A stretch of 64,000 bases of DNA from VXNF01 sp964291305 (lineage in GTDB: Bacteria; Actinomycetota; Acidimicrobiia; Acidimicrobiales; CATQHL01), in assembly GCA_964291305.2 (NCBI GenBank), contig OZ219783.1:1550001-1614000 (forward strand), in the 5' to 3' direction. How positions within the stretch are numbered: position 1 is the stretch's first letter; the number at the start of each line of letters is the position of its first letter. The notes under the pieces were generated by a model. It did no database searches, was not told where the DNA came from, and was given only the letters and a program-made list of their open reading frames with translations. Shown one piece after another: positions 32,440 through 41,218 of this stretch. The translations under genes were made by a program, and so were the position numbers.

Positions 32440-33456
32440 ATGAGCGTGATGCTTGTTGAAAGCGCTGCTCCTTCAATGGGTGATGCCCGTCAGGCGGCGG
32501 AGGCGTTGCTGTTCGAGGGTGCCGAGGAGGTGTTCCTTTACGGGTCGGTATCTCGTGGGGATGCTACCGCGCGTAGTGATATCGACCTGGTGGCGTTGTT
32601 CGCCGACATAGACTACGGCGAGCGATATGAGCTAACCCGCCGGCTGGAGAAAGCTGCATCTGAGGCAATAGCGCGGCGCTGGCCCGTGCAAGTGTTTGCA
32701 ACCGATCGCCCAGAGTGGAAGGCACGCGTTGAGAAAGTGCCTAGCTCGTTTGAGCATCGCATAAACGCTTTGGGGCTGGTTGCGATGGGCGAGTCGTCGT
32801 TCCGCGGCAAAGTTCGGTGGGATAAAGCTATGGTGCGTGCTATGAGCGACCGCGAGGAGGCTCTCAGCCTGTTCAAGAGAGAAGTGCTAGTTAGCTTAGC
32901 CAAGTTGCAGCTTGCTACTTCCGCGGGCGTAAAAGAGTTGTCCTCGGTAGTTTCGCCCAAGAAGCGGGAGGAGGCGCGCCTTAACCGTATGATTAGCGTG
33001 TGTGAGACCGCTTCGATAACTGTGGAGGTAACTCTCAAGGCTTTGGCGATTTTATATAGTTCTCCTACGCTCCCAGGGTCCGATCGTCTTGCCGCTGGTC
33101 ATAACATCTCAGCTTGTCTTGACTTGCTGCCGCAGACTCAACGCTCCGAGCTTGCTGATTGCCTTAACGCTCGGAACATCAACTTGGCTGTTATGTCTTC
33201 GTGGCGCGTCAAGGCCACCTATCCCGACGACTTGCCGGTCGTATGGGAAACCGCGGATCAACTTGCCGTTGATTACGCCGCTGTCGCTGTTGAGGTGACA
33301 AGGATTTTACTTGCTGGATTGCGCGCGGTTATAGAGCCCGAGAACGACTTGCTACAAGAAGTTGTGGAAGATTGGGAGACAGACGTTTCATTCATTGCTT
33401 GTCAAGATATTCGAACCGGCAAAACCCGGTCCCGTGATTTGGATCTTGACCTGTAA
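32440..33456 (+). CDS. Single-chain MNT nucleotidyltransferase-HEPN protein
   Basis: The 338-residue protein has a minimal nucleotidyltransferase domain with YGSVSRGDATARSDIDLVA (GSxxRG at 35-40, Asp47 and Asp49 as metal ligands). A helical region from about 130 to 310 resembles HEPN domains (AAGHNISACLDLLP; RVKATYPDDLP). MNT and HEPN normally form separate antitoxin and toxin genes; here both are in one chain. The usual RxxxxxH RNase motif of toxic HEPN proteins is not evident. Base composition is less GC-rich than the neighbours, suggesting transfer. Confidence 0.75.
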   Translation: MSVMLVESAAPSMGDARQAAEALLFEGAEEVFLYGSVSRGDATARSDIDLVALFADIDYGERYELTRRLEKAASEAIARRWPVQVFATDRPEWKARVEKVPSSFEHRINALGLVAMGESSFRGKVRWDKAMVRAMSDREEALSLFKREVLVSLAKLQLATSAGVKELSSVVSPKKREEARLNRMISVCETASITVEVTLKALAILYSSPTLPGSDRLAAGHNISACLDLLPQTQRSELADCLNARNINLAVMSSWRVKATYPDDLPVVWETADQLAVDYAAVAVEVTRILLAGLRAVIEPENDLLQEVVEDWETDVSFIACQDIRTGKTRSRDLDLDL

Positions 33457-33487
33457 CTTCATCAATGAACCCAGAGTGGCGATTAGC

Positions 33488-34211
33488 TCAGCAGAGCATG
33501 GGTGAGTTGATAGTATGGTGGCAGTGGCTGCAGAGCAGGCAGAGGTTGTCTAGGTCGGTTTTGCCTCCGTGTTCCCAGTGGACGATGTGGTGGGCTTGGC
33601 ACCAGTTAGCCGAAGCCCCGCAGCCGACGCAGCCCTTATCCCGGGCGGCGAGCACAGCCCGCTGGCGGCTGCTGGCGTGGCGTTTCCCCCGGCCGAGCCA
33701 GAGCGGCTCGCGTTTGCGCCTGAAAATGGCGGGCAGGATGTTGGCGTCGCAAGCCAGTCTCAGAAGTTCCTCAGAAGTCAGCGGGGTTCCGTCGGCTAGG
33801 CGACCCAGGCGGGGCCTGCTCTACGGCTTCGGCGATCATCTTGGCCTGCTTCGGAGTGATCGAACCATTACGCAGCGCGTCGGCTATGCCTGGTGTGCGG
33901 CCAAGCCGCTCGGCCAGCTGCACATCCTGCTTAGCCCTACCGCGTGACTGCTTCAAACCGTCACGCAGCACATCAGCCGCATGCCCACCCCCGCGACGAC
34001 GGGCCAACTCCCCCACCATCTCGGCCTTCACTGCAGCCAGACGCGACTCGCACCTGCCGACCAAGACCAACCGAGACTCCAACTCCCAATCAGCCAAATC
34101 CCGCACCGCTAAGTCAGCGGCAAACAAAGCAACCAAGCCGTCAACGTCAAACCCAACGCCACGACCGAATGAGTCGGCAGTAGGTTTGCTGAAAAGAGTA
34201 GAGCTGGTCAT
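33488..34211 (-). pseudogene. DUF222/HNH endonuclease gene (13E12-type), internally deleted
   Basis: The 5' part (34211 to about 33790) encodes the DUF222 N-terminus, including ITPKQAKMIAEAVEQ, then runs to a stop at 33771 in the wrong frame. In the next frame from about 33815 the C-terminal HNH part resumes with RLADGTPLTSEELLRL. It continues through GCVGCGASANWCQAHHIVHW and LCLLCSHCHH to a TGA at 33488. The central portion of the family is missing, so a deletion with frame change has fused the two ends. Intact relatives are common mobile-like genes in Actinobacteria. Confidence 0.8.
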
Positions 34212-34444
34212 CGGTCACTCCCCGAGGTCGTGCGTCGTTGGCGTTCGGGTCGGCCGAGCCGACAAGCCGGTCGGGGAATACCGACGCCGCAGTAGCAGGG
34301 TCAGCAACCGGTACTAAGTAGTTTAGCGGATCAACGCGGAAACACAACGCCTGTTTGTATCTTGTGAGAAATAAAATTGAAGCAATCTCGGAGCAATCAC
34401 AGAAAAACAACCAAAGCGGAAGCAGCGGTGAACCTTCTAGAGCA

Positions 34445-35419
34445 TCAGTCCCGCAGTTGTTCGAGGTTTACGGGATAGACGGGGTCCTGGCCCGAGAGCA
34501 CCAGCGCCACCTGCTGGGCGGCCTTGAGTTGTAAGTCCAGGACCGACTCCTCGGAGTAGAAGGCGGTGTGCGGGGTGAGGACGACGTTGGGACGGCCATA
34601 GAGCGCCAGGTCGGCGGCGGGCGGCTCATCTGGCAGCACATCGAGCGCGGCTCCGGCGATGGCTTCACGGTCCAGCGCCTCGGCCAGTGCGGCTACATCC
34701 ACCAGCCCGCCCCGGGCGGTGTTGATAACCACCGCCTCGGGTCGCATCAGCGTCAGCGCCTCGGCCCCGATCAAGTGGCGAGTCTCGGGCGTGAGGGGCG
34801 CATGAACCGAAACGAAGTCCGAGCGCTCCAGCAACTCCTCGAATGACACCAAAGACACGTCGAGCGCAGCGGCGCTAGCAGGCTCCACGTAAGGGTCGCA
34901 GGCCAGCACGTTCAGCCCAAAAGCCTGAGCTTTGGCGGCCACTAGCCGGGCAATCTTGCCGAAACCCACCAAACCCAAAGTGCGTCCCTGCAACCGGTAG
35001 ATCGGTTTGACCGTGGCGAGGTCCCAGGTTCCGCCGTGAACCTGGGCGTTGCCCCGCGTCACGTTGCGGGCAAGCGCCAGCAATAGCGCCATGGTGTGAT
35101 CGGAGACTTCGGCCTCGCAGTATTCCGGGACGTTGGTCACAACGATTCCCTTAGCCGTCGCTGCTGCCAAATCAACCGTGTCGATCCCGATGCCTGTGCG
35201 CGCAATGATCCGACACCGCTCCAAGCAGTCAATCAGCGAGCCGGGTAGTTGTGCATAGGTATTGATGACCGCGTCGGCGTCCTGCGCCACGGCCAACACG
35301 TCGTCCGCTGCGACCGAGGCGGACACACGAATCTCGGCCCCCAACGGGGCCAACACCTCTCTAGTCGGTTCCAGATCGGGAAACTGGTGATCGGTAACAG
35401 CTACTACGGGAACAGTCAT
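34445..35419 (-). CDS. D-2-hydroxyacid dehydrogenase (CtBP-like)
   Basis: The 324-residue NAD-dependent dehydrogenase has the cofactor motif LGLVGFGKIARLVAAKA near residue 145. The catalytic Arg is in NTARGGLVD, Glu in DVLPDEPP, and His in LTPHTAFYSEES. It reduces 2-oxo acids or oxidises D-2-hydroxy acids. Its ATG overlaps the MmgE/PrpD stop (ATGA), making it the last gene of the six-gene minus-strand operon. The 233 bases between its stop and the HNH pseudogene (34212-34444) show nothing recognisable. Confidence 0.87.
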   Translation of the reverse strand: MTVPVVAVTDHQFPDLEPTREVLAPLGAEIRVSASVAADDVLAVAQDADAVINTYAQLPGSLIDCLERCRIIARTGIGIDTVDLAAATAKGIVVTNVPEYCEAEVSDHTMALLLALARNVTRGNAQVHGGTWDLATVKPIYRLQGRTLGLVGFGKIARLVAAKAQAFGLNVLACDPYVEPASAAALDVSLVSFEELLERSDFVSVHAPLTPETRHLIGAEALTLMRPEAVVINTARGGLVDVAALAEALDREAIAGAALDVLPDEPPAADLALYGRPNVVLTPHTAFYSEESVLDLQLKAAQQVALVLSGQDPVYPVNLEQLRD

Positions 35420-36819
35420 TGGTGTCTCCTCAACAAGGCTAGAACCTCAGCCACCGACTGATCGATGGTGGTCGCAGTTCTAATGGCCGAAACGACACCG
35501 GCCGGGACCAGGCCGGCGGTTAGCGCTTCGAACTTGGCGTCGATCTCAGCTGTGGTGAGCGGATCGTGCATCGAGCCTTTCTGGCCATGCACAGTGTGCT
35601 CCAGCACAGAGCTGTCGCTGAGAGTAAGTCGGACCCTACCTCCCAGCTTCCAGGCGTAGGTGGCGTCGAAGTCCCGGTGGGCTGACACCGACACCACTTT
35701 GGCTTGAAGATCGGCCACGGTGGGATCGGCGATCCGATCAACCCCATAAATCGCAGGGTCGGCGGGATCAGCCACCAGGGCGGCGGCAGCGTTCCATTGG
35801 GCCGAGTACTGGGCCGCCATAACCGAGGTCGTGCCATCCAAGCTGTTCTGCTCTGCCACCTTTTTAGGACCCTCGAGTTGGATGGTTACGATGTGGTCGG
35901 TGGTTAGCTCTAGAGCTAGAAGGTTCTGCTTCAGCTCGGATGCAGCCTGGATCATGGGGTGGATGTCGCTGCAGGCAGCGTAGGGCTTGATCGTGATCTC
36001 TTGCATCATCCACCTCCGGCCAAGCCCGTCGGTCAGCAAATGAACCCGGGGTTGGTCGGTGAACACCCGACAGAATCCGTAGCGGCCAGCCAGCCCGTCT
36101 TTCGCCCCCTCGAATCGCCGCAGGGCCAGCCGAGCGGCCAATAGACCACCCTCGGCGGCCCGACCGGCATGCAGTCGCTTGGCCATGCCACCGGAGGCGG
36201 CAAACTCCATCGTCCCCGAAGCCAAGCTGGCGGCGATGCCAAAGGCGTGGTTGAGTAACCGGCCGTCGAATCCCAAAAGCCGACCAGCAGCCGCCGCCGC
36301 TCCAAAGACCCCCGACATCGAGGTTGGATGGAAGCCACCGAGCATGTGAGATGCCGGACCCACGGCCAGACCAGCCCGGCCCATGGCCTCATAGCCAATG
36401 ACGATGGCTTCGAGCACATCGATAGTGGTGGCATTCACCTCCTCAGCCAGGGCTAGGGCGGCCGGGATCACCACCGCACCGGGATGGCTAATCGCCTCCT
36501 CATGCACATCGTCCAGCTCAAAACTGTGAGCTGATGCCCCGTTGGCCATAGCTGCCATGGCGGCTGTCGTCCGCTGATCGGTGCCGATGACGGCGCAACG
36601 CCCCGAGCCGGATCCACCGCCACTGGCTAAGGCATGCTCTATAACCGCTTGCGACCACGGCAACCTGGCGCCGTAGAGCACAGCTGCCAGGGTGTCAACC
36701 AGGGAGTCGACGGCTTGCGCCGTCAGCTCGACCGGAACCCGACCGGCCAGCCCGGCCAGGAAGTCCGCCAGTTCCCGGGATAGTGACCTGACCTGTTGGG
36801 GGGCTGGGTCAGATGACAT
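35416..36819 (-). CDS. MmgE/PrpD family protein
   Basis: About 467 residues of the MmgE/PrpD fold (2-methylcitrate dehydratase, cis-aconitate decarboxylase relatives). GASAHSFELDDVHEEAISHPGAV-type residues near 95-120 form the characteristic block (ELDDVHE seen), with KPYAACSDIHPMIQAA further on. ATG 36819 is chosen over an in-frame start 60 bases upstream because the family begins there and it overlaps the Rieske gene stop by 11 bases. The substrate is likely a hydroxy or unsaturated carboxylic acid produced in this pathway. Confidence 0.83.
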   Translation of the reverse strand: MSSDPAPQQVRSLSRELADFLAGLAGRVPVELTAQAVDSLVDTLAAVLYGARLPWSQAVIEHALASGGGSGSGRCAVIGTDQRTTAAMAAMANGASAHSFELDDVHEEAISHPGAVVIPAALALAEEVNATTIDVLEAIVIGYEAMGRAGLAVGPASHMLGGFHPTSMSGVFGAAAAAGRLLGFDGRLLNHAFGIAASLASGTMEFAASGGMAKRLHAGRAAEGGLLAARLALRRFEGAKDGLAGRYGFCRVFTDQPRVHLLTDGLGRRWMMQEITIKPYAACSDIHPMIQAASELKQNLLALELTTDHIVTIQLEGPKKVAEQNSLDGTTSVMAAQYSAQWNAAAALVADPADPAIYGVDRIADPTVADLQAKVVSVSAHRDFDATYAWKLGGRVRLTLSDSSVLEHTVHGQKGSMHDPLTTAEIDAKFEALTAGLVPAGVVSAIRTATTIDQSVAEVLALLRRHQ

Positions 36820-37882
36820 CGGCCAGTGCTTGCAACGCCAAGGCCTGGAGGTGCAGCACCGCGTTCTCGTGATTGACATCGGCGGACCCGGCGGGATCGA
36901 TGATGAGCGGCCCTGGCACGTAACCCCGGCTGGCCATGTTGTATTGCACCGATTCCAAGATTTCGAAGTCCTCGGCCACCGTGGTGTTCCAGTCCAGGAA
37001 GATTATGTGACGCTCAGCCGCGGTCGGCTCGGCGTGGTGAAACCACCACTCCCGGATCAGCAGAGTGCGGTCGACAGCCAGCGGCTGCCAGCGAAAAGTG
37101 TTGAGAATCCGCCCCGGATAACACTGGATCGATGACGCCGGCCAGGTGAAAATGGATCCGTACTCGGTGGCTTCCCCGATGGGGTAGCTGAGCCGTGCGG
37201 CAGGGGCAGCGACGGCGGAGTGCCAAACGATTTGCCCCTTGGGGGTGATCATGAAGCTGGCGGGATCAATAACACCACTGCTAAACGACCGGTGGACGTT
37301 GGGGCAGTGGTAGCACTCGTTGTAGTTCTCGATGGCCAGCTTCCAGTTGGCGGCAAACTCGTGGGTCAGCCTGGCGGTGAGTACCCGTTCGGGGGCGTCG
37401 GGAGCCAGCCGAAGCAACTCGTCTTCAGCCCCGGGCGCCGTCTCGGCCAGCGGCGCGGCGTCGGGATCCAGATTGACGAACAGATAGCCGGCCATAGTCT
37501 CGATCCGGACCCGGGGAATGCAGATCCCACCCAGGGCCGAGGCCTCGATCTGTCGGGCCCGTCGAAGCTGACCGTCTAGATCATAAACCCAGGCATGGTA
37601 AGGACAGACGATGGCCTTTAGTTGGGTGGCAGAGGCCGACACCAACTTGTGACCCCGGTGCTGGCATACGTTGTAATAGGCGCAAAGTTCACCGTCGGCG
37701 TTGGCCACCACGATGCTTTCCCGACCGACGGTTGCGGTAATGACATCACCGGGCTCCGCCAACTGGGAGGCGTGGCCCACTAGTTGCCAAGTCCGGGCAA
37801 AGACCCGATCTAACTCGGCTTCGAACAGGTTCTGGTCTGTGTAGAACCGGCCTTCGATGGCTCGCCGGCTCGTATCGGTCAT
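36809..37882 (-). CDS. Rieske non-heme iron oxygenase alpha subunit
   Basis: About 357 residues. The Rieske cluster is bound by CQHRGH and CPYHAW (about residues 75-97). The mononuclear iron site shows ENYNECYHCPNVHRSF near residue 175. This layout resembles the betaine and carnitine N-demethylating or cleaving oxygenases (GbcA, CntA types) as much as aromatic dioxygenases. ATG 37882 has AGGA upstream and is preferred over a start 105 bases earlier. No reductase or ferredoxin gene is adjacent. A six-codon mini-ORF ends on its start codon. Confidence 0.84.
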   Translation of the reverse strand: MTDTSRRAIEGRFYTDQNLFEAELDRVFARTWQLVGHASQLAEPGDVITATVGRESIVVANADGELCAYYNVCQHRGHKLVSASATQLKAIVCPYHAWVYDLDGQLRRARQIEASALGGICIPRVRIETMAGYLFVNLDPDAAPLAETAPGAEDELLRLAPDAPERVLTARLTHEFAANWKLAIENYNECYHCPNVHRSFSSGVIDPASFMITPKGQIVWHSAVAAPAARLSYPIGEATEYGSIFTWPASSIQCYPGRILNTFRWQPLAVDRTLLIREWWFHHAEPTAAERHIIFLDWNTTVAEDFEILESVQYNMASRGYVPGPLIIDPAGSADVNHENAVLHLQALALQALADVI

Positions 37883-37923
37883 GCTTGAGTCCTGTTCATA
37901 CTTTGCTCCGCTGAAGGCTGTGC

Positions 37924-39036
37924 TCAGGGGAGATCGGCCAGAGCCGCTATAAGTCGGTCCATGTGTTCCTTGAAGTTCACGTCGCACCGCAGAAACCGCC
38001 TAGCGAGACCCCGGAACGAGACGCTGCCATCCTTGACGATTACTCCTCGTTCCAGCAGCCCGTTGAACACCGACACCGAATCCAGCTCGGGGTCGAGGAT
38101 CTCTACCAGGAAGAAGTTGGCTCGGCTGTCGGGGACCATGCGGAAGCGATCAAGGTCGGCGAAACGACCCTGCACATAGGCTCGGCAGTCCAGGATCGTC
38201 TTGACGGTGCGCTGAACATGATCGTCGTCGTCGAGGGCGGCAACACCGCCGGCAATCTGGAGCTGGCCCATGTTCCAGGTGGCCTTGACCGCCAATAGGG
38301 CGTCGATCACCGGCTTGCGTGCGACACCGAACCCGATTCGCAGCCCGGCCAGGCCGAACGCCTTAGAGAAGGTGCGGAGCACGACGACGTGCTCGTAGTC
38401 CCGGACCAGATGGATGTACCCCGGTGTGTCGGAGTAGTGGACGTAGGCCTCGTCCAACACCACCAGGGCCTGCGGGGCTGCCTCGATGATTCGCCGGATG
38501 TCGTTCTCGGTTAGCCAGGTGCCGGACGGACTGTGTGGGTTGGTAACGAACGTGATCCGAGTGTCACCGGTGAGGTGCTCTATATAGCCGTCGACATCTA
38601 GGGCCATGGTGGCCCGATTGGTTGCTGCATGAGCCAGCACCGGAAGCCGCCCCTCGGCTTCGGCGAACAGGTGGTAGATGGGGAAACACGGTCCCGGCAT
38701 CAGGATGCGCCCGCCCGGCTCGGCGAAGGCTCGGATGATGAGGGAGATAATCTCGGTCTCTCCAGCTCCACAGATCACCTGGTCGGGCTCATAGTTGTAG
38801 ACCTCGGCGATCTTGTGGCGCAACGCTTCGGCCGTCCAGGATGGGTAGAGGTGCAGCGACTCGAGGGCCGCGGTGATGGCCCCGACCGCCTTGGGTGAGG
38901 CCCCGAGGGGATTCTCGGCCGAGCCCAACTTGGCGATCTCGGCCGGATCCAGACCGTAGCGTCGAGCCACGTAGCTGACCTGCAGGCCCGGTACGTAGTA
39001 CTCGGGGCTAAGCAGTCCGGGGTGGGCTAGCTGCAT
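37924..39036 (-). CDS. Histidinol-phosphate aminotransferase-like PLP enzyme
   Basis: The 370-residue fold-type I aminotransferase has the HisC/CobD-like N-terminus (KLGSAENPLGASPKAVGAI), the aspartate block VVLDEAYVHYSD and the PLP lysine in TFSKAFGLAGLRIGFG. It is unlikely to serve histidine synthesis here, since no his genes are near. In this operon it may transaminate an amino acid after demethylation. A short ORF (MEQSSCS) begins ahead of the start and ends eight bases into the gene. Confidence 0.84.
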   Translation of the reverse strand: MQLAHPGLLSPEYYVPGLQVSYVARRYGLDPAEIAKLGSAENPLGASPKAVGAITAALESLHLYPSWTAEALRHKIAEVYNYEPDQVICGAGETEIISLIIRAFAEPGGRILMPGPCFPIYHLFAEAEGRLPVLAHAATNRATMALDVDGYIEHLTGDTRITFVTNPHSPSGTWLTENDIRRIIEAAPQALVVLDEAYVHYSDTPGYIHLVRDYEHVVVLRTFSKAFGLAGLRIGFGVARKPVIDALLAVKATWNMGQLQIAGGVAALDDDDHVQRTVKTILDCRAYVQGRFADLDRFRMVPDSRANFFLVEILDPELDSVSVFNGLLERGVIVKDGSVSFRGLARRFLRCDVNFKEHMDRLIAALADLP

Positions 39037-39062
39037 GATGACTGCTCCATGTACTGCTGCGC

Positions 39063-39944
39063 TCAGTCGGTGTAGATGCCGGCGGCCCGACGGTTGGCAT
39101 GAAAGTCGTCTATGGCGGCGGCCACATCGACCGGTGACTCGGCCACCACGAAGGCCAGCAGCGTCTCCAACAGGGCGGTAGCAGCCACATTGGAGGAGAA
39201 AGGCAGGGGAGATTCGTTGGGAACGACGAAGGCGTGGGTGGCCGGGGGAATCAGAGGAGAGCCGTGGCTGTCGGTGATGGCGATGACCGGCACCGAACGA
39301 TCGTTAGCTAGCTTGACCGCCTCCACAATCTCGACTCGATAAGGACTGAAGGTCATGGCGATTAGGACATCGCGCTCGTCCATCCTGGCCACGCTGTCGA
39401 TAGCCAAGCCAACCACTGCGATGGCGGCCACGTTGTCGACCGCCATCGAGGCCACATAGGCGAAATTCTCCGCCAGCATCTTGGCCGTCCCGACTCCGAG
39501 CACGTTGGCCCGTCGAGCTTCGTCGATCAGGTCAGCGGCCGCCTTCAACTCATCAGCGTCGGCCGAGGAGAACAGCGCATCCAGGTTGGCCATGGCGGCA
39601 CCGGCCATATCCGCCAGCAGAGACCCGTGGCGAGCCCCTTGGCTGATGGACTGCAGGAATCTGGCCCTATCGGGAAACGACAAGGTGCCTTCGGCTGCAT
39701 ACTGACGGAACGGGGTTCGGAAATCCTCGTAGCTGTCGAAGCCCACGGCCCGGGCCATGCGGACCAGCGTGTTGGGCTTGACCCCAGCGGCATCGGCCAA
39801 GCCGCGCATCGAGGTGACAGCAATCTCGCCGGGGTTGTCGAGCACATAGCTAGCGGCTCGCTCTACCTGGGGCGACAGCTGGTCTAGGGCCGACGAAAGG
39901 GCAGTCAGGATCGGCGTCGGCTCCGCTGGCGGAACGGTGGTCAA
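39063..39944 (-). CDS. MurR/RpiR-family transcriptional regulator
   Basis: The 293-residue regulator has an N-terminal HTH_6 domain (about 10-85, with MRGLADAAGVKPNTLVRMARA) and a C-terminal SIS domain (about 125-270, with LGVGTAKMLAENFAYVAS). SIS domains in this family bind phosphosugars or related ligands. Start is TTG, overlapping the M24 gene stop (TTGA). It is the second gene of the operon and a good candidate for binding the 8-bp inverted repeat in the divergent promoter at 41177-41208. Confidence 0.87.
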   Translation of the reverse strand: MTTVPPAEPTPILTALSSALDQLSPQVERAASYVLDNPGEIAVTSMRGLADAAGVKPNTLVRMARAVGFDSYEDFRTPFRQYAAEGTLSFPDRARFLQSISQGARHGSLLADMAGAAMANLDALFSSADADELKAAADLIDEARRANVLGVGTAKMLAENFAYVASMAVDNVAAIAVVGLAIDSVARMDERDVLIAMTFSPYRVEIVEAVKLANDRSVPVIAITDSHGSPLIPPATHAFVVPNESPLPFSSNVAATALLETLLAFVVAESPVDVAAAIDDFHANRRAAGIYTD

Positions 39945-41167
39945 TGTGCCTCCCCGAGGAGCGTCGGTTCGTGGTCGGCCGTAGACATCCGTTCGGCCCC
40001 AAAGTCAGTGATCAAGTACATGTCCTCCAGTTTCACGCCCGGCCCGCCGCGTTCAGAACCAACGAAGCTCTCCACCGTCAGCACCATTCCAGGCACAAGC
40101 ACCCCGTCATAGCCCAGGGTGTCCCAATCCTGGCGATAGGCGATGCGCGGGTATTCGTCGGTCATACCGACTCCGTGGGCTAGACAGGCGTAGCGGTGGG
40201 CCACGAACTCTTCAGGCTGGCGGAAGGCCTTGTCGCTCAACTCCCGAAACGACAGGCCAGGGCCCAACAAGGTGGCGTTGTTGTGTATCTCTTCGTAGGC
40301 CCGGCAGTAGCGATCCCGCTGGGCTGGACTCGGACGGTCGCCGACTAGCCAGGTGCGGGAGATGTCAGCAAAGTAGCCGAAGGGGCCAACCATGTCGCTG
40401 TCGACAGCCACCAGGTCACCGGTCTGGATTACCCGGTCTGAAGCCTGCTGATACCAAGGGTTGGTGCGAGGCCCACTGGACACCATCCTGCCTTCGATCC
40501 AGTCGCCGTCGTTAGCAATGTTGACTTGGTGGAGTAGGGCACAGATTTGGTTCTCGGTCATTCCGGGACGGGCGGCCTCCCGCATTGTGGCCAGGGCCAG
40601 CTCGGCCACAGCGACAGCGTGACGGAGACAACGGATCTCCTCGGCCGACTTGACCGAACGAGCTGCCTCAACCAACGGTTCGGCATCGATGACATCGAAT
40701 CCGGCAGCAGCCAGGGCCAAGGTGACCTCCGGATTGACATGTTCCAGAGCAACCCGGGACCCGACACCGACCGCCTCTACCACATCGGCCACGAAACGCT
40801 TGGTCTTGTGAGCGAGGTCGAGCCCCCCGTCGAAGCTGTTGAGCGCGTGGGTCGGCCCGGTGCGGTCAATCCCCAAATGCTCATTGCCATACGCCCCGAA
40901 CAAGGTCATCGCGCCATCGGCGGTCACGAACAAGGTGTAGGTCTGGAGGTGGGACTGGAACAGGGCGTACTCCCGCCAGTCAGCTACATAGCGAAGGCTT
41001 ACCGGATTGACCAACACAGCCAGATCAACCTGGCGGTCGTCCAGCTGCTTCAGCAGCCGCCCAAGGCGGTAGTCCCGAAGGGAGGCCACATCGATGGCCG
41101 GGCGAGGAAGCACCGGTACCGAGTGAGGTAGCTGAGTTGGGGTGCCCTGATCTAGTTTGACCGTCAT
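39941..41167 (-). CDS. M24-family metallohydrolase (Xaa-Pro peptidase/creatinase fold)
   Basis: About 408 residues with the creatinase N-terminal domain and the pita-bread fold. All five metal ligands appear present: Asp in AVDSDMVG, Asp in FADISRTW, His in AHGVGMTDEYP, Glu in TVESFVG and Glu in KLEDMYLIT. The family includes proline peptidases, creatinase, ectoine hydrolase (DoeA/EutD) and the DMSP lyase DddP. In a cluster with a dimethylglycine/sarcosine dehydrogenase homologue a C-N hydrolase role is attractive but unproven. ATG 41167 is preferred over a TTG 24 bases upstream. Confidence 0.82.
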   Translation of the reverse strand: MTVKLDQGTPTQLPHSVPVLPRPAIDVASLRDYRLGRLLKQLDDRQVDLAVLVNPVSLRYVADWREYALFQSHLQTYTLFVTADGAMTLFGAYGNEHLGIDRTGPTHALNSFDGGLDLAHKTKRFVADVVEAVGVGSRVALEHVNPEVTLALAAAGFDVIDAEPLVEAARSVKSAEEIRCLRHAVAVAELALATMREAARPGMTENQICALLHQVNIANDGDWIEGRMVSSGPRTNPWYQQASDRVIQTGDLVAVDSDMVGPFGYFADISRTWLVGDRPSPAQRDRYCRAYEEIHNNATLLGPGLSFRELSDKAFRQPEEFVAHRYACLAHGVGMTDEYPRIAYRQDWDTLGYDGVLVPGMVLTVESFVGSERGGPGVKLEDMYLITDFGAERMSTADHEPTLLGEAH

Positions 41168-41176
41168 CGTGATGCA

Positions 41177-41208
41177 ACTGTACCACTTCAAGCTCTTAGC
41201 GGTACAGT
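41177..41208. promoter_or_regulatory. Palindromic operator in the divergent M24/dehydrogenase promoter
   Basis: ACTGTACC (41177-41184) and GGTACAGT (41201-41208) are perfect inverted eight-base arms with a 16-base spacer, centred between the two divergent starts (41167 and 41219). The RpiR regulator encoded in the minus-strand operon is the likely binder. No strong -10 or -35 boxes could be placed. Confidence 0.55.
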
Positions 41209-41218
41209 CGTGTAAACT

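Noticed and set aside
33476..33515. Plus-strand stretch resembling the 5' half of a tRNA (GATTAGCTCAGCAGAGC)
   Set aside because: The D-loop is too short, no anticodon or T-arm follows, and the minus strand codes for the end of the HNH domain.
36820..36879. Longer N-terminus for the MmgE/PrpD protein
   Set aside because: The extra 20 residues are antifamily-like, overlap the Rieske gene coding region, and the inner ATG gives the expected start.
40547..41131. Plus-strand 194-codon frame opposite the M24 gene
   Set aside because: Shadow frame without start signal or family match.
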